Shown: piece by piece, positions 50,701 to 62,487 of the stretch
How the letters are laid out: every line of letters starts with the position of its first letter
Position numbering within the stretch: position 1 is the first letter of the stretch
Assembly: GCA_900239685.1 (NCBI GenBank)
Contig: OENT01000924.1
Span: 1-64,000, forward strand
Reading direction: 5' to 3'
DNA: 64,000 bases
From: Rotaria macrura
Lineage: Eukaryota; Rotifera; Eurotatoria; Philodinida; Philodinidae
The notes under the pieces: model-generated
Told to the model about the DNA's origin: nothing
The model's database searches: none
What the model saw: the letters and a program-made list of their open reading frames with translations, nothing else
Translations under genes and position numbers: made by a program

Positions 50701-53700
50701 AGCATCTTTTGATAATTGATCAATGCGATCTTTTTTCAATGCAAATTCATTTTCTAATAATTGTTGTTTTTTTTGTAGATTTTGCACTGATGTCATATCT
50801 TTACCATAATCATCATTTGTTAATGTATTTTCAACATCATTTATCCACATATCGATTTCTTCTAAGGCACGTGTAAATCCTTGTCCATCAGTGGCTTCTT
50901 TTAAACGATCAGACTTTTCATTTGCTGCTTCAACTAATTTATTTAAAATATCTTCTAGTTCAGTTAAATGTTGATTTATATTTTGTGTTTGTCCATGTTG
51001 TTCATCAATTAATTTTTGTCCCGTCAATATAACTGTATCCATCTTCGGTTGATATGCTGCTAATTCATTTAAGAATTGTTGATGTTTTTGACATTTAATA
51101 TTAATATTCGCTGTATCTAAATAATCACGTGTTAATGCCATTTTTAATTTTTCTTTAGCCCACAATTTTAATTCGTCGCAATCACGTTCAAATGTAAAAT
51201 AATTAAGCGTATTTTGTAATAAAGAACGTTTTGTATTAATTTTTCCTAATAAACTATTACGAGATTGATAAAGTAGATCAAGTTTTTCTTGAATTAAATC
51301 AGAATCATAATGTCCAGCATTAAGAAGATCATGACCAAATTCATCTAGAGCTTTGCCTAGAAAATTTCAACAAAAAGAAAAAAATTAGCATTTATGTTTA
51401 CACATCGTGTTCAATTTTATTAATGACAATCGTTTTTTTTCGAATACGTTCTGAATAAACAACAGATTTTCTTATCGTGTTGTAAGTATAATGATGACAA
51501 ATCTATTCGAATGAATCGAAATGTATAGTAATTACACGACACGACTTATGATTTGTATTCGAATACGTTTCATAGCATAAAACCGAAATCTATGCTCATA
51601 AGTTTGGTAGTAATTTACAAGAGAACATTGAATACAATTGAAATATATAAAGTGCCTATAAAACTTTCGTTTTCGTTTTATGAAAAAAATTCAGATTATT
51701 CATCGATATTAATAATGATTGTGTTCATTCTATTAAATCTAGAAAATTTACGAGATACTGATCATTGGTTGAATCAGTATACTAATGTCTGCAATACAAT
51801 AACGAGAAAGAAAATTAAACTACTAAATCACACTATATCAATGAACGAGTAAACCGTTGCAGTCGAATGGCAGCAATCATACAGAATTTTTCATCTGTAT
51901 TCTGGCACATAGACAAATATATCACGAGTCGATCTTTGCAGATCAAATTTTATTTACTCGTTTTCTCAGCTAACTTTCAAACAATTATTCCTTGTTTCCA
52001 TGACGATTTCAATTGTGAATCATATTCAGACTAAAAGTGTTTCTCTTAATGAATTTGCACATTTAATTACCTTTTTCTTCTTGTGCTTGAAGTAATTTTT
52101 CGAAATCATCATATTTTTTAATTAGACCTTCACAATCATCTAATGTTTGACATGAATCGATGTCATTTATATTTTGTACTAAATATTGATCTTGTTTTTG
52201 TATCCATGTTAAAGCTTGATCAATATCACGTAAAAACAATTGTAAATGCATACAATCTTGTAATAACATTAAACGTTGTGACCATAAATGATCTAATTTT
52301 TTTTGTTGATCAAGTAATTCTTGTAATTTAAATTCGATTTCACTTTTAGCATAATGATCTTGTTCGATTAATTCATTACCAATACGTTGTACATTAGCAA
52401 AACTATCTTTACGTGCATCGATTTCACCTTTAAATTCAGAATGACGTTCAACTAATGCTTCAGCACCTGATACATCTTTAGCTAATTCATCCGACGATAA
52501 ATGAGCTTCGATATCAAATGCCCATGACATTAAATCACGAAATTCAGATAAAAAGCGATGTAAACGAAAAGATTCATTTAAAACTGTTTTTCGTTCATCG
52601 GACTAGAAGAAAGATGTATTCTATTATTTAATTTTTCGAAATTTAATTTCTATCTACTTTAGCTCGTAAATCTTCCCATGCTTGCATCATATCAGCTAAA
52701 CGTTTCTCAATTTGATCGGCACCTTCAGGTACATCATTCTGAATACGTGAACCATCTTTACGTAAATTTTCAACTTTTTCTTGTAATACAGAAATATCTC
52801 GTTCAACATTGTCATGTTTACGTTGAAGATTTTGTACACTTTGTAAATCTTTACCAAAATCATCCGACAATACAAATGTTTCCTTAAAAAAAACATAAAA
52901 CAAACATTTAGATTCGGTATTTTCTTATCTCAAAAAAAAAACAAAGAAAATTGAATCGTCTATCTCTAATAATTTACTTTATCACGCATCCAAAATATGA
53001 ATTCATCGCAATCACGAAAGAATTGTTCCAATTTACGTGCTAATTGTAGACGAGCTGATTTGTCTTTTAAACCTTTTAAAAGTAAATCCCATAAACGATG
53101 AATTTCATCAAGACGTGCCTATGAAATGAAAATAGACAACAAGAAACATTAAAAAAAAACAACATCGAATGAAATATTTATATTAACCTCAACAGCAGCT
53201 GATGCAAAATGGCCACGACTTATTTTTGCTGCACCTTCTTCATCAAGTCGTAAAACAGCATTATGATGTGCTGCTACTTCTTCTTCGAAGGCTTCATGCT
53301 TTTGAATTTTTACCTACGAATAAACATATTGATAATAATTAATTGTGCTAATTTCTCTTTCTAATCTTCTTCTATTTACTTGAACGCTTGTTGTATCACG
53401 ATATGTATCATCTAGTGAACATACTTGTATTTTTTCATTAATCCATGTTTCAAGTTCGTCGGCATCACGTTTAAAATATTGATATTCCCGTGAGTCTTCA
53501 AGTTTATCTCGACGATACTTAGCTGCTTCTTTAAAATGTGCAAAACGTGCAAGTACTTGTTCACGTCTTGCTTGAATATCTTCAGCTGTTTCGAGAACTT
53601 GTACTTCTCGGCCATCAATACCGTCGCCTATTTCAGCCATCTATCAGAGGGAGAGAGAGAGAAAAAAAAATCAACAACAACAACAATTTATTTGTATACT

Positions 53701-53798
53701 ACATCGCCATTTTGTTGTTTATCGCCTGATTGTTGTTCATCGTCAGCTGCAGAAAGTTGACCATTCGTAGTATTGTGTTCAGGATTTTCTAGTTCCAT
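38759..53798 (-). CDS. SPTAN1: Alpha-spectrin (non-erythroid type)
   Basis: Membrane-skeleton protein that pairs with beta-spectrin. About 31 exons join with consistent phases into roughly 2371 residues (human SPTAN1 about 2470). The first exon (53798-53703) encodes a short acidic, Gln-rich leader. The next (53640-53380) starts the typical [19 protein letters not shown] block. About 20 triple-helical repeats follow. The SH3 domain lies in exon 49242-48746, with LYDYVEK, MKKGD, NKDWWKV and RQGFVPA. Repeat C-terminal to it carries SSDELAKDV...GAEALLERH. The [14 protein letters not shown] motif is at about 40670-40640. The C-terminal EF-hand domain spans 40016-39619, 39153-39003 and 38935-38759, ending with MKPYRD and FTRWLF. 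Two exons around SH3 border introns of 0.6-0.8 kb; the largest intron (41096-43159) carries repeat copy C. A 63-bp intron (40804-40866) lacks stop codons. There is no counterpart of the vertebrate calpain/calmodulin insert. The EF-hand loops are degenerate. Confidence 0.95.
42398..42970 (-). repeat. Dispersed repeat family, copy C (in alpha-spectrin intron)
   Basis: Same orientation as copy B. The left end holds CGGACTTATGTCCGAG and the right end GTGTACTCACTTTTTGAGTA followed by CACAAAAAG, a hairpin. A GC-rich tract, CGGACGGCCGGCCGGACGGA, lies at about 42908 in otherwise AT-rich DNA. The family frame is open at 42817-42617 (minus). It lies within intron 41096-43159. Confidence 0.85.
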
Positions 53799-54416
53799 CG
53801 TTTAATAAATGAGCATCTATCTGGAAGTATGAGTTCAGATGTGTTAGATAGAGAAGGAGAAAAAAAAATACAAGCACAATAGTATGCGGCTCTACCACAG
53901 ACACGACGAGGGCAAACGAAGGAGAAAAAAAAAGGAACACTGACAACGCCTTATATATTCTGATCACATCGTTTGTTCGTTCTATTCCATCTTCTTCATC
54001 GACCAGCCAACCAACCAGCGCGTACAATTCTCTTTGCTTTGAGGCGAAGAACATCGATTGTAGTAACGGCTGCGGTAGGGGGCACAGTGGATGATGAATG
54101 TCGAAGAAGAACAAGAACAAGGGAGAAAAGAGAAGAAGAACGAACAAGGCAGTTTATATATCCAAGCGAGAGAAAATTTTTTTTTTCTTCGTCTTATTCT
54201 TATTCTTTTTCTTCATCGTGGTTGAACTATGATAAAATGAACGGTCATTGTTCGCGATAAACTAGCATACATACATATATATATATATATATATACATCG
54301 ATCTAATCAAGATCGTATGTAAAAATAATAGAAATAGCTTATTGGATAGAACTATTTGTGTTGTTTTCTTTGTGAATGAGAACAACCACATTTTTTTCTA
54401 TCCTTTCTCTAATGTC
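53799..54416. other. 5' flank of alpha-spectrin
   Basis: Upstream of the spectrin start codon on the minus strand. The first 300 bp are mixed purine/pyrimidine-rich and somewhat less AT-rich than the surroundings, as expected of a 5' untranslated region and promoter. An AT microsatellite follows at 54275-54295. Open frames on both strands at 53779-54260 are low-complexity and unconvincing. Confidence 0.4.
54275..54295. repeat. (AT)n microsatellite
   Basis: About ten AT units between the spectrin 5' region and the tRNA gene. Confidence 0.9.
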
Positions 54417-54488
54417 GACTCCGTGGCGCAACGGTAGCGCGTCTGACTCCAGATCAGAAGGTTGCGTGTTCAAGTCACGTCGGGGTCA
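54417..54488 (+). tRNA. tRNA-Trp (anticodon CCA)
   Basis: A complete 72-nt cloverleaf without intron. Acceptor arms GACTCCG and CGGGGTC pair over 7 bp with one T-G pair, followed by discriminator A. The D-arm is GCGC/GCGC. The anticodon stem TCTGA/TCAGA encloses CTCCAGA, giving anticodon CCA. The T-arm is GCGTG/CACGT with loop TTCAAGT. CCA is not encoded. A T run at about 54499 can serve as RNA polymerase III terminator. Confidence 0.96.
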
Positions 54489-57400
54489 GTCTGTATACTT
54501 TTTTCTTCAAAAACACAGCAGAAAAAGAATCAATAAATAAGAGAGTGAAAGATTGTTTTTTTTTAATTTTTCTATTATTGATACATGAACACGTGCCATC
54601 CTAAATATAAAAGAAACAGTAGATTAGTTCATTCATTGTACATTCATATCTATGTATCAAACAAGAAGAAAAAAGTACAAGTGACCGAAGAAGAAATAAC
54701 TAAATTACCATTGGTTCATGTTAAAATGATGTCGAAACTAATTGAAGAAAGAGAAAGATCCAAGAACAAACTCAAACACTTTCTTAATAGTAACCAATAC
54801 GTTTTACATCTTAGTTTATGTTCTTTGTATGTTCGATGAAGTTATATCGTTCTATATAATGGTGAAAACCGAACCATGTCGTTTTTTGACATATTATTGT
54901 TTCTTGCATGAGGTCAAGGTCCTACGACATTGATCATTAAGAATAAATATTGATTGGCTTGAATTAACTTTGAATATAACATTAGAGGCCCTTTTAAATC
55001 TTATTTCTGAATATATTGAATTCAAATAATATTTAATGGAAAGCATAGACTCAATGACATTCGCAAGATAGCGTATTGAAGCATCTATTAAGTCTACTTT
55101 ATTCTTGTTTAATATTTATTCTATTTAAATCTATGATAGTTTATTCTTGCTCATCGATATTCTCATGTGTAGGAAGACTTGAAATCATAGCAAAATATTC
55201 GAGAGACAATATATAATAATATCAAGAATATGCACGACTATTCTTATTAATTTTCACTTTCGGAGTTACTTAAAAGATTGGATATGGAGAATTTTTTCAA
55301 TCATTCATCATCGGAAAGAGTTAAATAATCTCTACAGCAAATACTATATGGATAGCAAAATTTTTACATCAAAATGTACTATAAATTGATGACTTCAACA
55401 AAATGAAAAAAAGTTCTTCCAACGTCTAAAATATATGACAACAGAAAATGTTTCACATGTTTTAATTTACACCCATGTCAGATCAATAAGAGTACGATAA
55501 AGATTAGAAACAAGTTGAGACATTTGTTCAATAGAACAAAAATGGATAAAACCAATAATGTTTGGTGCGAAATGGAAAAAGAATTTCAATTTAAAAAAAA
55601 ATGAATTTAACTTATTAGAGTATGAATGAAATAGTACTCGATTGTGTTTTTACAATCTATTGGTATGAACTGTGTAGTAGTTGGCAAATGTTAAAAATAA
55701 CTATTCTATTGTAGAAAAATAACAAAAACCATTGGTTGGATGGGAATGCATTATAGATGAGTTCTTTTAGATTATTTTATAACTTTTTTGTAGATTTACA
55801 GTTATTTGAATTTATTTGAATTTTGTCAGTCAACTGATGAAGTTGATTTTCATGATTTAAAATGGATTTAATATCATAATAAGAAAAACAGTTGTTTTTC
55901 TCTTGAGAAATCAATCAGACAGATTGTTTGTCAGACGGGCGATTATTCTTGAAAAGAAACGATTATCTACAAGGGATTTTTCAATAAACCATATTTCCTC
56001 TCAGCCTAATGAAGTACGAGAACTACACATGGATTTCAAATTTTAAGTTCCATTACACTATTGTGAAGATTTTCTGTCGTATGTAACCAAAGCTTCTTTG
56101 AGTGTGATTATAGATTTTGAATCTATTGATATTTTGAGAATTTAACTGTGAAATTGCTAATAGTACTAATAAATGTATAAATATAAATGAGGACATTTGT
56201 CGGAATAACACATTTATCACATGACTATTTTAACGGTGTCTGTGAGTCGTACAAAAAGAGGTTTCAAATTCTCCAGTGAGATGTTATCATTGTCTAAGTG
56301 TTTAGTTGAACAGCTGTCAAAATAAGTTCTATTTTACTGTATGTTTAAAAATCTTGCTGATTCTATCGATCGAAACTAAATACAACTTGTTGATTTTTAA
56401 CATTAACCAAGTGAATTCTTCATCATACATGAAGAATCAGTAATGAATATGAATCAATTTTAATTTCAATATATATATATATATTCTTATAGACTAATTT
56501 CAATTGATTTATTTATATCGAAGGAAATTTGTATTCAATTGGAATACGATACGATCACCTATTCCCTTCAATATTTCAAAATCATTTTGAGTAAAATTAA
56601 AGATAGCAACCGGAAAAAATCATCTGTGTATCCATGAATCTACGTTTACATCATAGGTCATGTTGATGACTTGTGCAGTGTGAAGCATTCGGATGAAAAC
56701 GAAGTTTAGATTCATTTATGATACACCTCGATCATGTTACTATCAGTGCACACTTTATAATTTTCATTATGAACAACATACATTAGTTCAAGGTTTTCAT
56801 GAAGAATTAATTTTCGCGTTGTTTATTTTAAACTGATAGACATAGATGTATTTGGTTTATAAGAGTCAAGTATTTATTTGTGTTATATGAAGACAAACAT
56901 TTCCTTATTGAATTCAAAAAAATGATTCGTATGTTCAACATTATCATATCATGAGTTATTCGATGAATACTGCTTAGTCTAAGTATGACTAGAATATTCA
57001 GCAATATAGTAGGTATGTATTTTTGGAGACATCTGCCTATTACCAATATTAAATTTTCTAATAAAGAAACATTGGAGCTGATTTAATATTCACCTATCAT
57101 GGTGGATCCACAACGTTCAATTTCTGAACAATTCTAATAATCGTCATGCACTAGATATATTCCACAACCTATTGATTTGTTTCAAGATTATTGATTGTCG
57201 TACAAAATTTTAATTCTCATAAGATGCAATGGAATCATAGAATGACAAAATTCGTAATTTTATTTCATCTTAATGTCGCCATAATTCGTTTCAAAAACAA
57301 CTAAGACTGTTTCAAACATGTAACAATGCAACGTTCTCTCGTTTCTTTATATGGATACGCTTAGTTATTATCGGAAACTTGATTGTGGCTGGTTCATATC

Positions 57401-60400
57401 GAACTTCCTATGGGTCCTTTATAATACAAAGTCATCGAATTTTATTCTTTTTACATCAACGAAAATCGACGATAGTCGATCGAGTAGATGTAAGTGCACT
57501 AAATATTCATGAAACACGAACACTTATTATGCTATGTGTGACTCTGTTTTTTTCAATGCCAAATAAGTATTTTAGTTGGCAACTTATGAACGAGTACAAA
57601 AAAACCAAAGATGTTACTGAAAGTACTCTTCGCTTACATTCATTTATCTACAGTTAGTACTATCGTCTATGATGCTTTTGTACTGCTTCGAAACGTCTCA
57701 TTGAATAAAAACAGTATCCATTTGTTTTTGTAATTAAGTGGAAGAAAAGTCATCGTCAAAAGTACTTTTTGATGATTGCTGTACATAGAATATATCTATG
57801 CTGACTAGAGTGCTGGAATATTTATTGATACTAAGCTCACTGCATGATAACTATGAGTACTACTTGTTCATATCACAGTGAAAGAAGATGAATCTTCTCG
57901 ATGTGAAATCATTTAAAACTTTTGAATCATGGTAACTTCACGCATCTCGACTGAATCGAATAGTGTTATTCAACTAAATTTGATCTAAATTCTTTATAGT
58001 AGAAATTTATAGAATGAATTTTAAACAATAAGTTCTATCGTTGAATAATACATTATCGTAGTGCCAAAAACCTTACAACGAAATAAGAAACATAATGATT
58101 TTCAAATATCCAATTGTATTGAATAATTACAAGTATATTTATAAATCAAAAAAAAACACTATTCAATGTTCATACTGGTATAAAGTTAGGGAAATTCATT
58201 TCATCAGAGATAAATTTTATAACGTGCACGTTCGATCATATAATTATTGAGCGAATCTGCAGTATCCATTAAGATTTTCATGATGTTCACTATATTATTA
58301 TCTGCTCTTCAAATCCAAAGATATAATGAACATAGATGTGGAATAGCATTTTCATATCGTCTTAATCATCGACTATGATTAATATTGGTGAATCTCGCTC
58401 GAAGATGACAGATTTGAATGCATAGATCCACGAGAGCGTGGACATAATCGGATTCTTATATAAGTTCAAGATTTATGTTAGTTATTTTGTTATGTAAGAA
58501 TACAAAGCGAAGCATAACACTTTGCTCTTAGTTTCACTTTTTTGGTTTTTATCGATACTTTATATTTAATAGTTAATTTATCAAGATTAGGTAACATGTG
58601 CAGTATCAAAGTAAGAATAGCTATTGAAAACTGATGGAAGACAATATATAAACTAGAAAACTGTACTACGACAGTAGCTGAAAATGTTTTGTAATCCGAG
58701 AATCACCAATAGGACGATGTAGACACAAAAACGAAGTATTGTTTGATTATGGTTTCATTAACGTTGAACGAGATATGATTTTATGCTGCTTTCCATAATT
58801 AACCATTGTATCTTTTAATTCATATCACTTTTTTTCTAGGCAATAAAGACAAATGAGTCGTCATGATTTCATGGAGAAAATTTCTACTACGAAGCAGAAT
58901 TTATAGGATAAATTTTCGTTTCAAAAGATTATTTTTGTTGAAACCAAAGTGGTGACAGAAACCCATTGAGATTCGAATGATACGATTGCGGATAAAGTAT
59001 GGTTTCATGATAAGTATATTCGTGACGTTAGAAATTTAATATGTGAAGGTGCAGCATGCGTTTCAAAATTATTTTTTTTTCCCAAGATCAGCATTATTAG
59101 AAGAACTATCAAAAGATGCAGAAAAAAGCAAAACTCAGGCATGAAAAAATAATTTTTCCATGAGCAGTTGCAATTGTAAGTGGTGCATCGTAATCGATAA
59201 ACATATATCACTGTTTTTCTAAAAGAACCTGATTTTAAACATGTACAAAAGTAGTATGACAAAGTTTTGGTTTGTGCAGAAGATTTCTAACTAATCGATA
59301 GAGTATAAAAATATGAGAAATAACTAGATTTTTAATGGAACTATGTTCGTTAGCAATGCAAAACGGTAATGGAGAAGATGTCCAACCTGTAGCATCTGAA
59401 ATTCTACTATACTTTAATATAAGTAAATAAAAAACCGAAATGTACAATACTGTGAAAGATTCTAAATCAATAACATGATCAATATTCAATGGAAACCCAC
59501 GGGGTATATTTATCAAAACTGAAAACATAAAAATAAGAGCCTCGTACTGAATTTTAGACAAAAACAGAGATTCGAGGAGATAAAATGATGTATGAATCAT
59601 ATGTAATAAAAAAAAATGTCGAATATAATTTATCATTTGTATGCAATGCAAGAATGCGATGTTGATTAATTACATGCATAAAAATGCTGGAAGATGCATA
59701 TGAATTGAAAGATTACTTATTGAATTGCAATTTCTCTTCATATTTCTGACCGATAAAATAATAAATGTCGAAAAATAATGACAAAGCAAACAAGATGCCA
59801 ATCATTTACTTGATTTTTCAGTCGTTTGTCTGATTCATACAAACTTCGTACTTTCGCATCAGAAATTTTACTTCTCGCATTGGTTTATGTTGATGTTAAA
59901 TCAAGAGAAATATCATGTTGTCTTAGACATACATTGTATTGCAAACGAGAGAATGAAACAAAATTGAAAGTTCCACCAAGATGTGTAATTACAACAGATA
60001 CTGGCGTATGAAATCTATGTGTTGAATATGATTTTCATTCATAAATCAAAATCAAGCACGAAGACTAGATCAGAAGATATTGAGTGTAACACTTTTACGC
60101 TTCTGTGAATCTGATCCAACCATAGAAATATCATTACAATCTCTGTACTATGAAGAAATTCATTAATAATTCAAGCCATTATGAATTTTTGAGTTCATAG
60201 TTAACAAAATTCATTGTAGAAAAAATGAAACGAAAGAACTATGCTAGTTGAATGTTTTTTAAATTCATTTCCAAGATTAAATTGATTCCAAACGTATTTT
60301 GAATAGGTAGTTCAATTTCATAACTTGTGTTTGCATACATTCTTATCAATCATTTATTATATTTTTATGAAAAAATTTTTATTATTGAAGTTAACAAAAA

Positions 60401-61514
60401 ACCGATTCAGTTCAATGATAAATTTAACACTATGAAAAGAAATTTTAAAATCAGAGAATATCGATAACAAATAAGATCGTTACTTTGCAAAAATATGATT
60501 TCTTGTGTGTCGAACTTTGACAGAAGAACTTATAAGGTGACTTACATTTGAACTTGATCTATGAAATTTATTTGTGATACGTGCTAGTCGTCTGCATTCA
60601 AATGAATCGTTGAAGGTAACTAGTTCTTTTTAACAGTTTCATAATGGCATAAAAACATTCGAGAAGAATATTAGAATCTAACAAAGAGACCATTGTTGAA
60701 CCATAATTTTACTTTTATTCTTTCCCTTTATGCCATAGATTTCTATCAGAATAATATGATTGGGATATGAAAAAAAGAATTCTATTATATTGTGAATTAA
60801 AATTGAATGTTGAGCACCTCTAGGTCACTTTCAAATATTTTCTTCAAAATTTCACAGCTTCTCCTCATAGATTTAAATAATCAATTATATAAAATAATTT
60901 TTTCCCACGTTACAAGTTCCATGCTCGTGTCATACAAGTATACTAAATAGATATTAAAACGACGCGCCGATTTTCAATAGAAACTGCTTTTTAATGAGAC
61001 TCATAATTTAATTGTACCAGAACTGACTTGTGCTACAAAACACGTCTAAATCATAATTTTATCATCAAAAACTATGAAATACCCGACAAAAACATGTTTC
61101 ATAATGTCACGATAACAATCTCTGTGGATTTTCTCACATTGCGCGCTTTATTGTTCTAGTATGATTTTGAAACTATGATGAAGAACTATTAAATAACACA
61201 TATTTATGAGATAATTTTTCACAATGCTCTTTAAAAACACATGTGGCTACCACCTAAATTTGGATACTGTTTATATATCGTGAGCATTCACTCCATCAAC
61301 TACTTAAGAAGGAACTAGGACAAAAAAATATTATGCATCTGTCTGTGATATTTTAAGTCAAAGTTTAAAATTCAAATATAAATCATATTTTTGCGATGAA
61401 CGATGCTTGTTCATTAGTAATTAGTTGCATTTCGTACAGAAGAATAATTATATACAATTCTATTCAGTATACGAGCGAGAAAAATATAAGCATGAAAACT
61501 TAGTATACATCAAT
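54489..61514. other. Gene-poor intergenic region, 7 kb
   Basis: AT-rich DNA between the tRNA gene and the HNH-like gene. I recognise no exon with certainty. An AT run lies at 56469-56484. A hydrophobic open frame at 57316-57657 (plus) is described under the findings. Another hydrophobic frame at 59651-59235 (minus) has no recognisable family features. The rest shows nothing I can name. Confidence 0.5.
56469..56484. repeat. (AT)n microsatellite
   Basis: About eight AT units in intergenic DNA. Confidence 0.85.
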
Positions 61515-62161
61515 TCATGCCGTTCGTTCATGTTTTCGTTTCCAATTTAGATAGGGTTGGATGGCGGGAGCATCAAGTAGCATGTCAACAGTTTGATAAT
61601 CTTTTGCTAATTCATTATGAGGCCATATTCGATGAATTTCATTGTGACATGTTCGACACACCTCAACTAAGTATTTCGACACGTCAACAGATTCTTTACC
61701 AGAATTTTTCATTCGCTTCAAAATCAATTTTGGAATAAGATGATGAACTGTAAATAACAACCGAGGTAAAATTATTTATTAATAAAAACAATAAGAAGTT
61801 TTGTTTATTTTTAATTTTTACTTGTTATTTTCTGATTAGTACCACATAATTTACATTCACCATCACGTTCAACACGTTCGGAAAGATCAATATCATCTTC
61901 ACCTTTCTCGATGATGTTGTCGTGTGGTTTTTGTCGATCTTCTTCAATCATATCGCGAAGAGAATAAGTAATATGTTGACGTCGAGTTTCAGAAATATTC
62001 GGATAACTCGTTTTAAGCATCGTATCAATAATATCATGTAAATCATCACAATGGCTATTCGAATCAGTACAAATTTCGGCCAAATACTGACAAAATTGTT
62101 CATCGTTGGTCACTTCTGAAGAAACACGTTGATAAATACTCTTGTACAGAGATGACTCCAT
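61515..62161 (-). CDS. HNH-nuclease-like protein, small
   Basis: Two exons, 62161-61822 and 61747-61515, join in phase 1 to give 190 residues. The splice joins CKLCGTNQKIT to IHHLIPK, creating a zinc-knuckle HNH module: CKLC, then HHLIPK, then CRTCHNEIHR. After it comes a helical tail (LAKDYQTVDMLLD, YLNWKRKHE). The layout matches small HNH proteins common in bacteria and fungi; the histidine pair and last His would be the metal and catalytic residues. The first about 110 residues are helical and acidic with no recognised domain. The start was placed at the ATG at 62161, the first in the frame, although an upstream exon cannot be excluded. It lies only 327 bp past the stop of DDX23 on the same strand. 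The natural substrate is unknown. Confidence 0.7.
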
Positions 62162-62487
62162 TCGTTCTAGTGCAACGAAAATCCAACGCTTTATATAAAA
62201 CAATAATCTCAGTATATGATTTGATGGAGAGATGAAAACACAACCAAATAGTAAACTTTAGTCTTGACAAGTAATTGTGCAAGAACAAGCCTGTCGTAAT
62301 AACATGCGTCATTCAACAGAATGAAAGAGAAAATAGTATTTTCTTTTTCAACAGAAGAAAAAATACATGTGTAAGGTAGGGCGTTATTTTATTCTTCATC
62401 AGATACTTTTTTCAATATAATGCACAAGAATAAAACCAAAAAGAAAATAAGAAACGCATAGTAAGAACAGAAAGAGGGTCTTTTTGT

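Noticed and set aside
59235-59651. Hydrophobic 138-codon minus-strand frame as a membrane protein
   Set aside because: Hydrophobicity follows from T-rich DNA; no family pattern, and no start or splice context that convinces.
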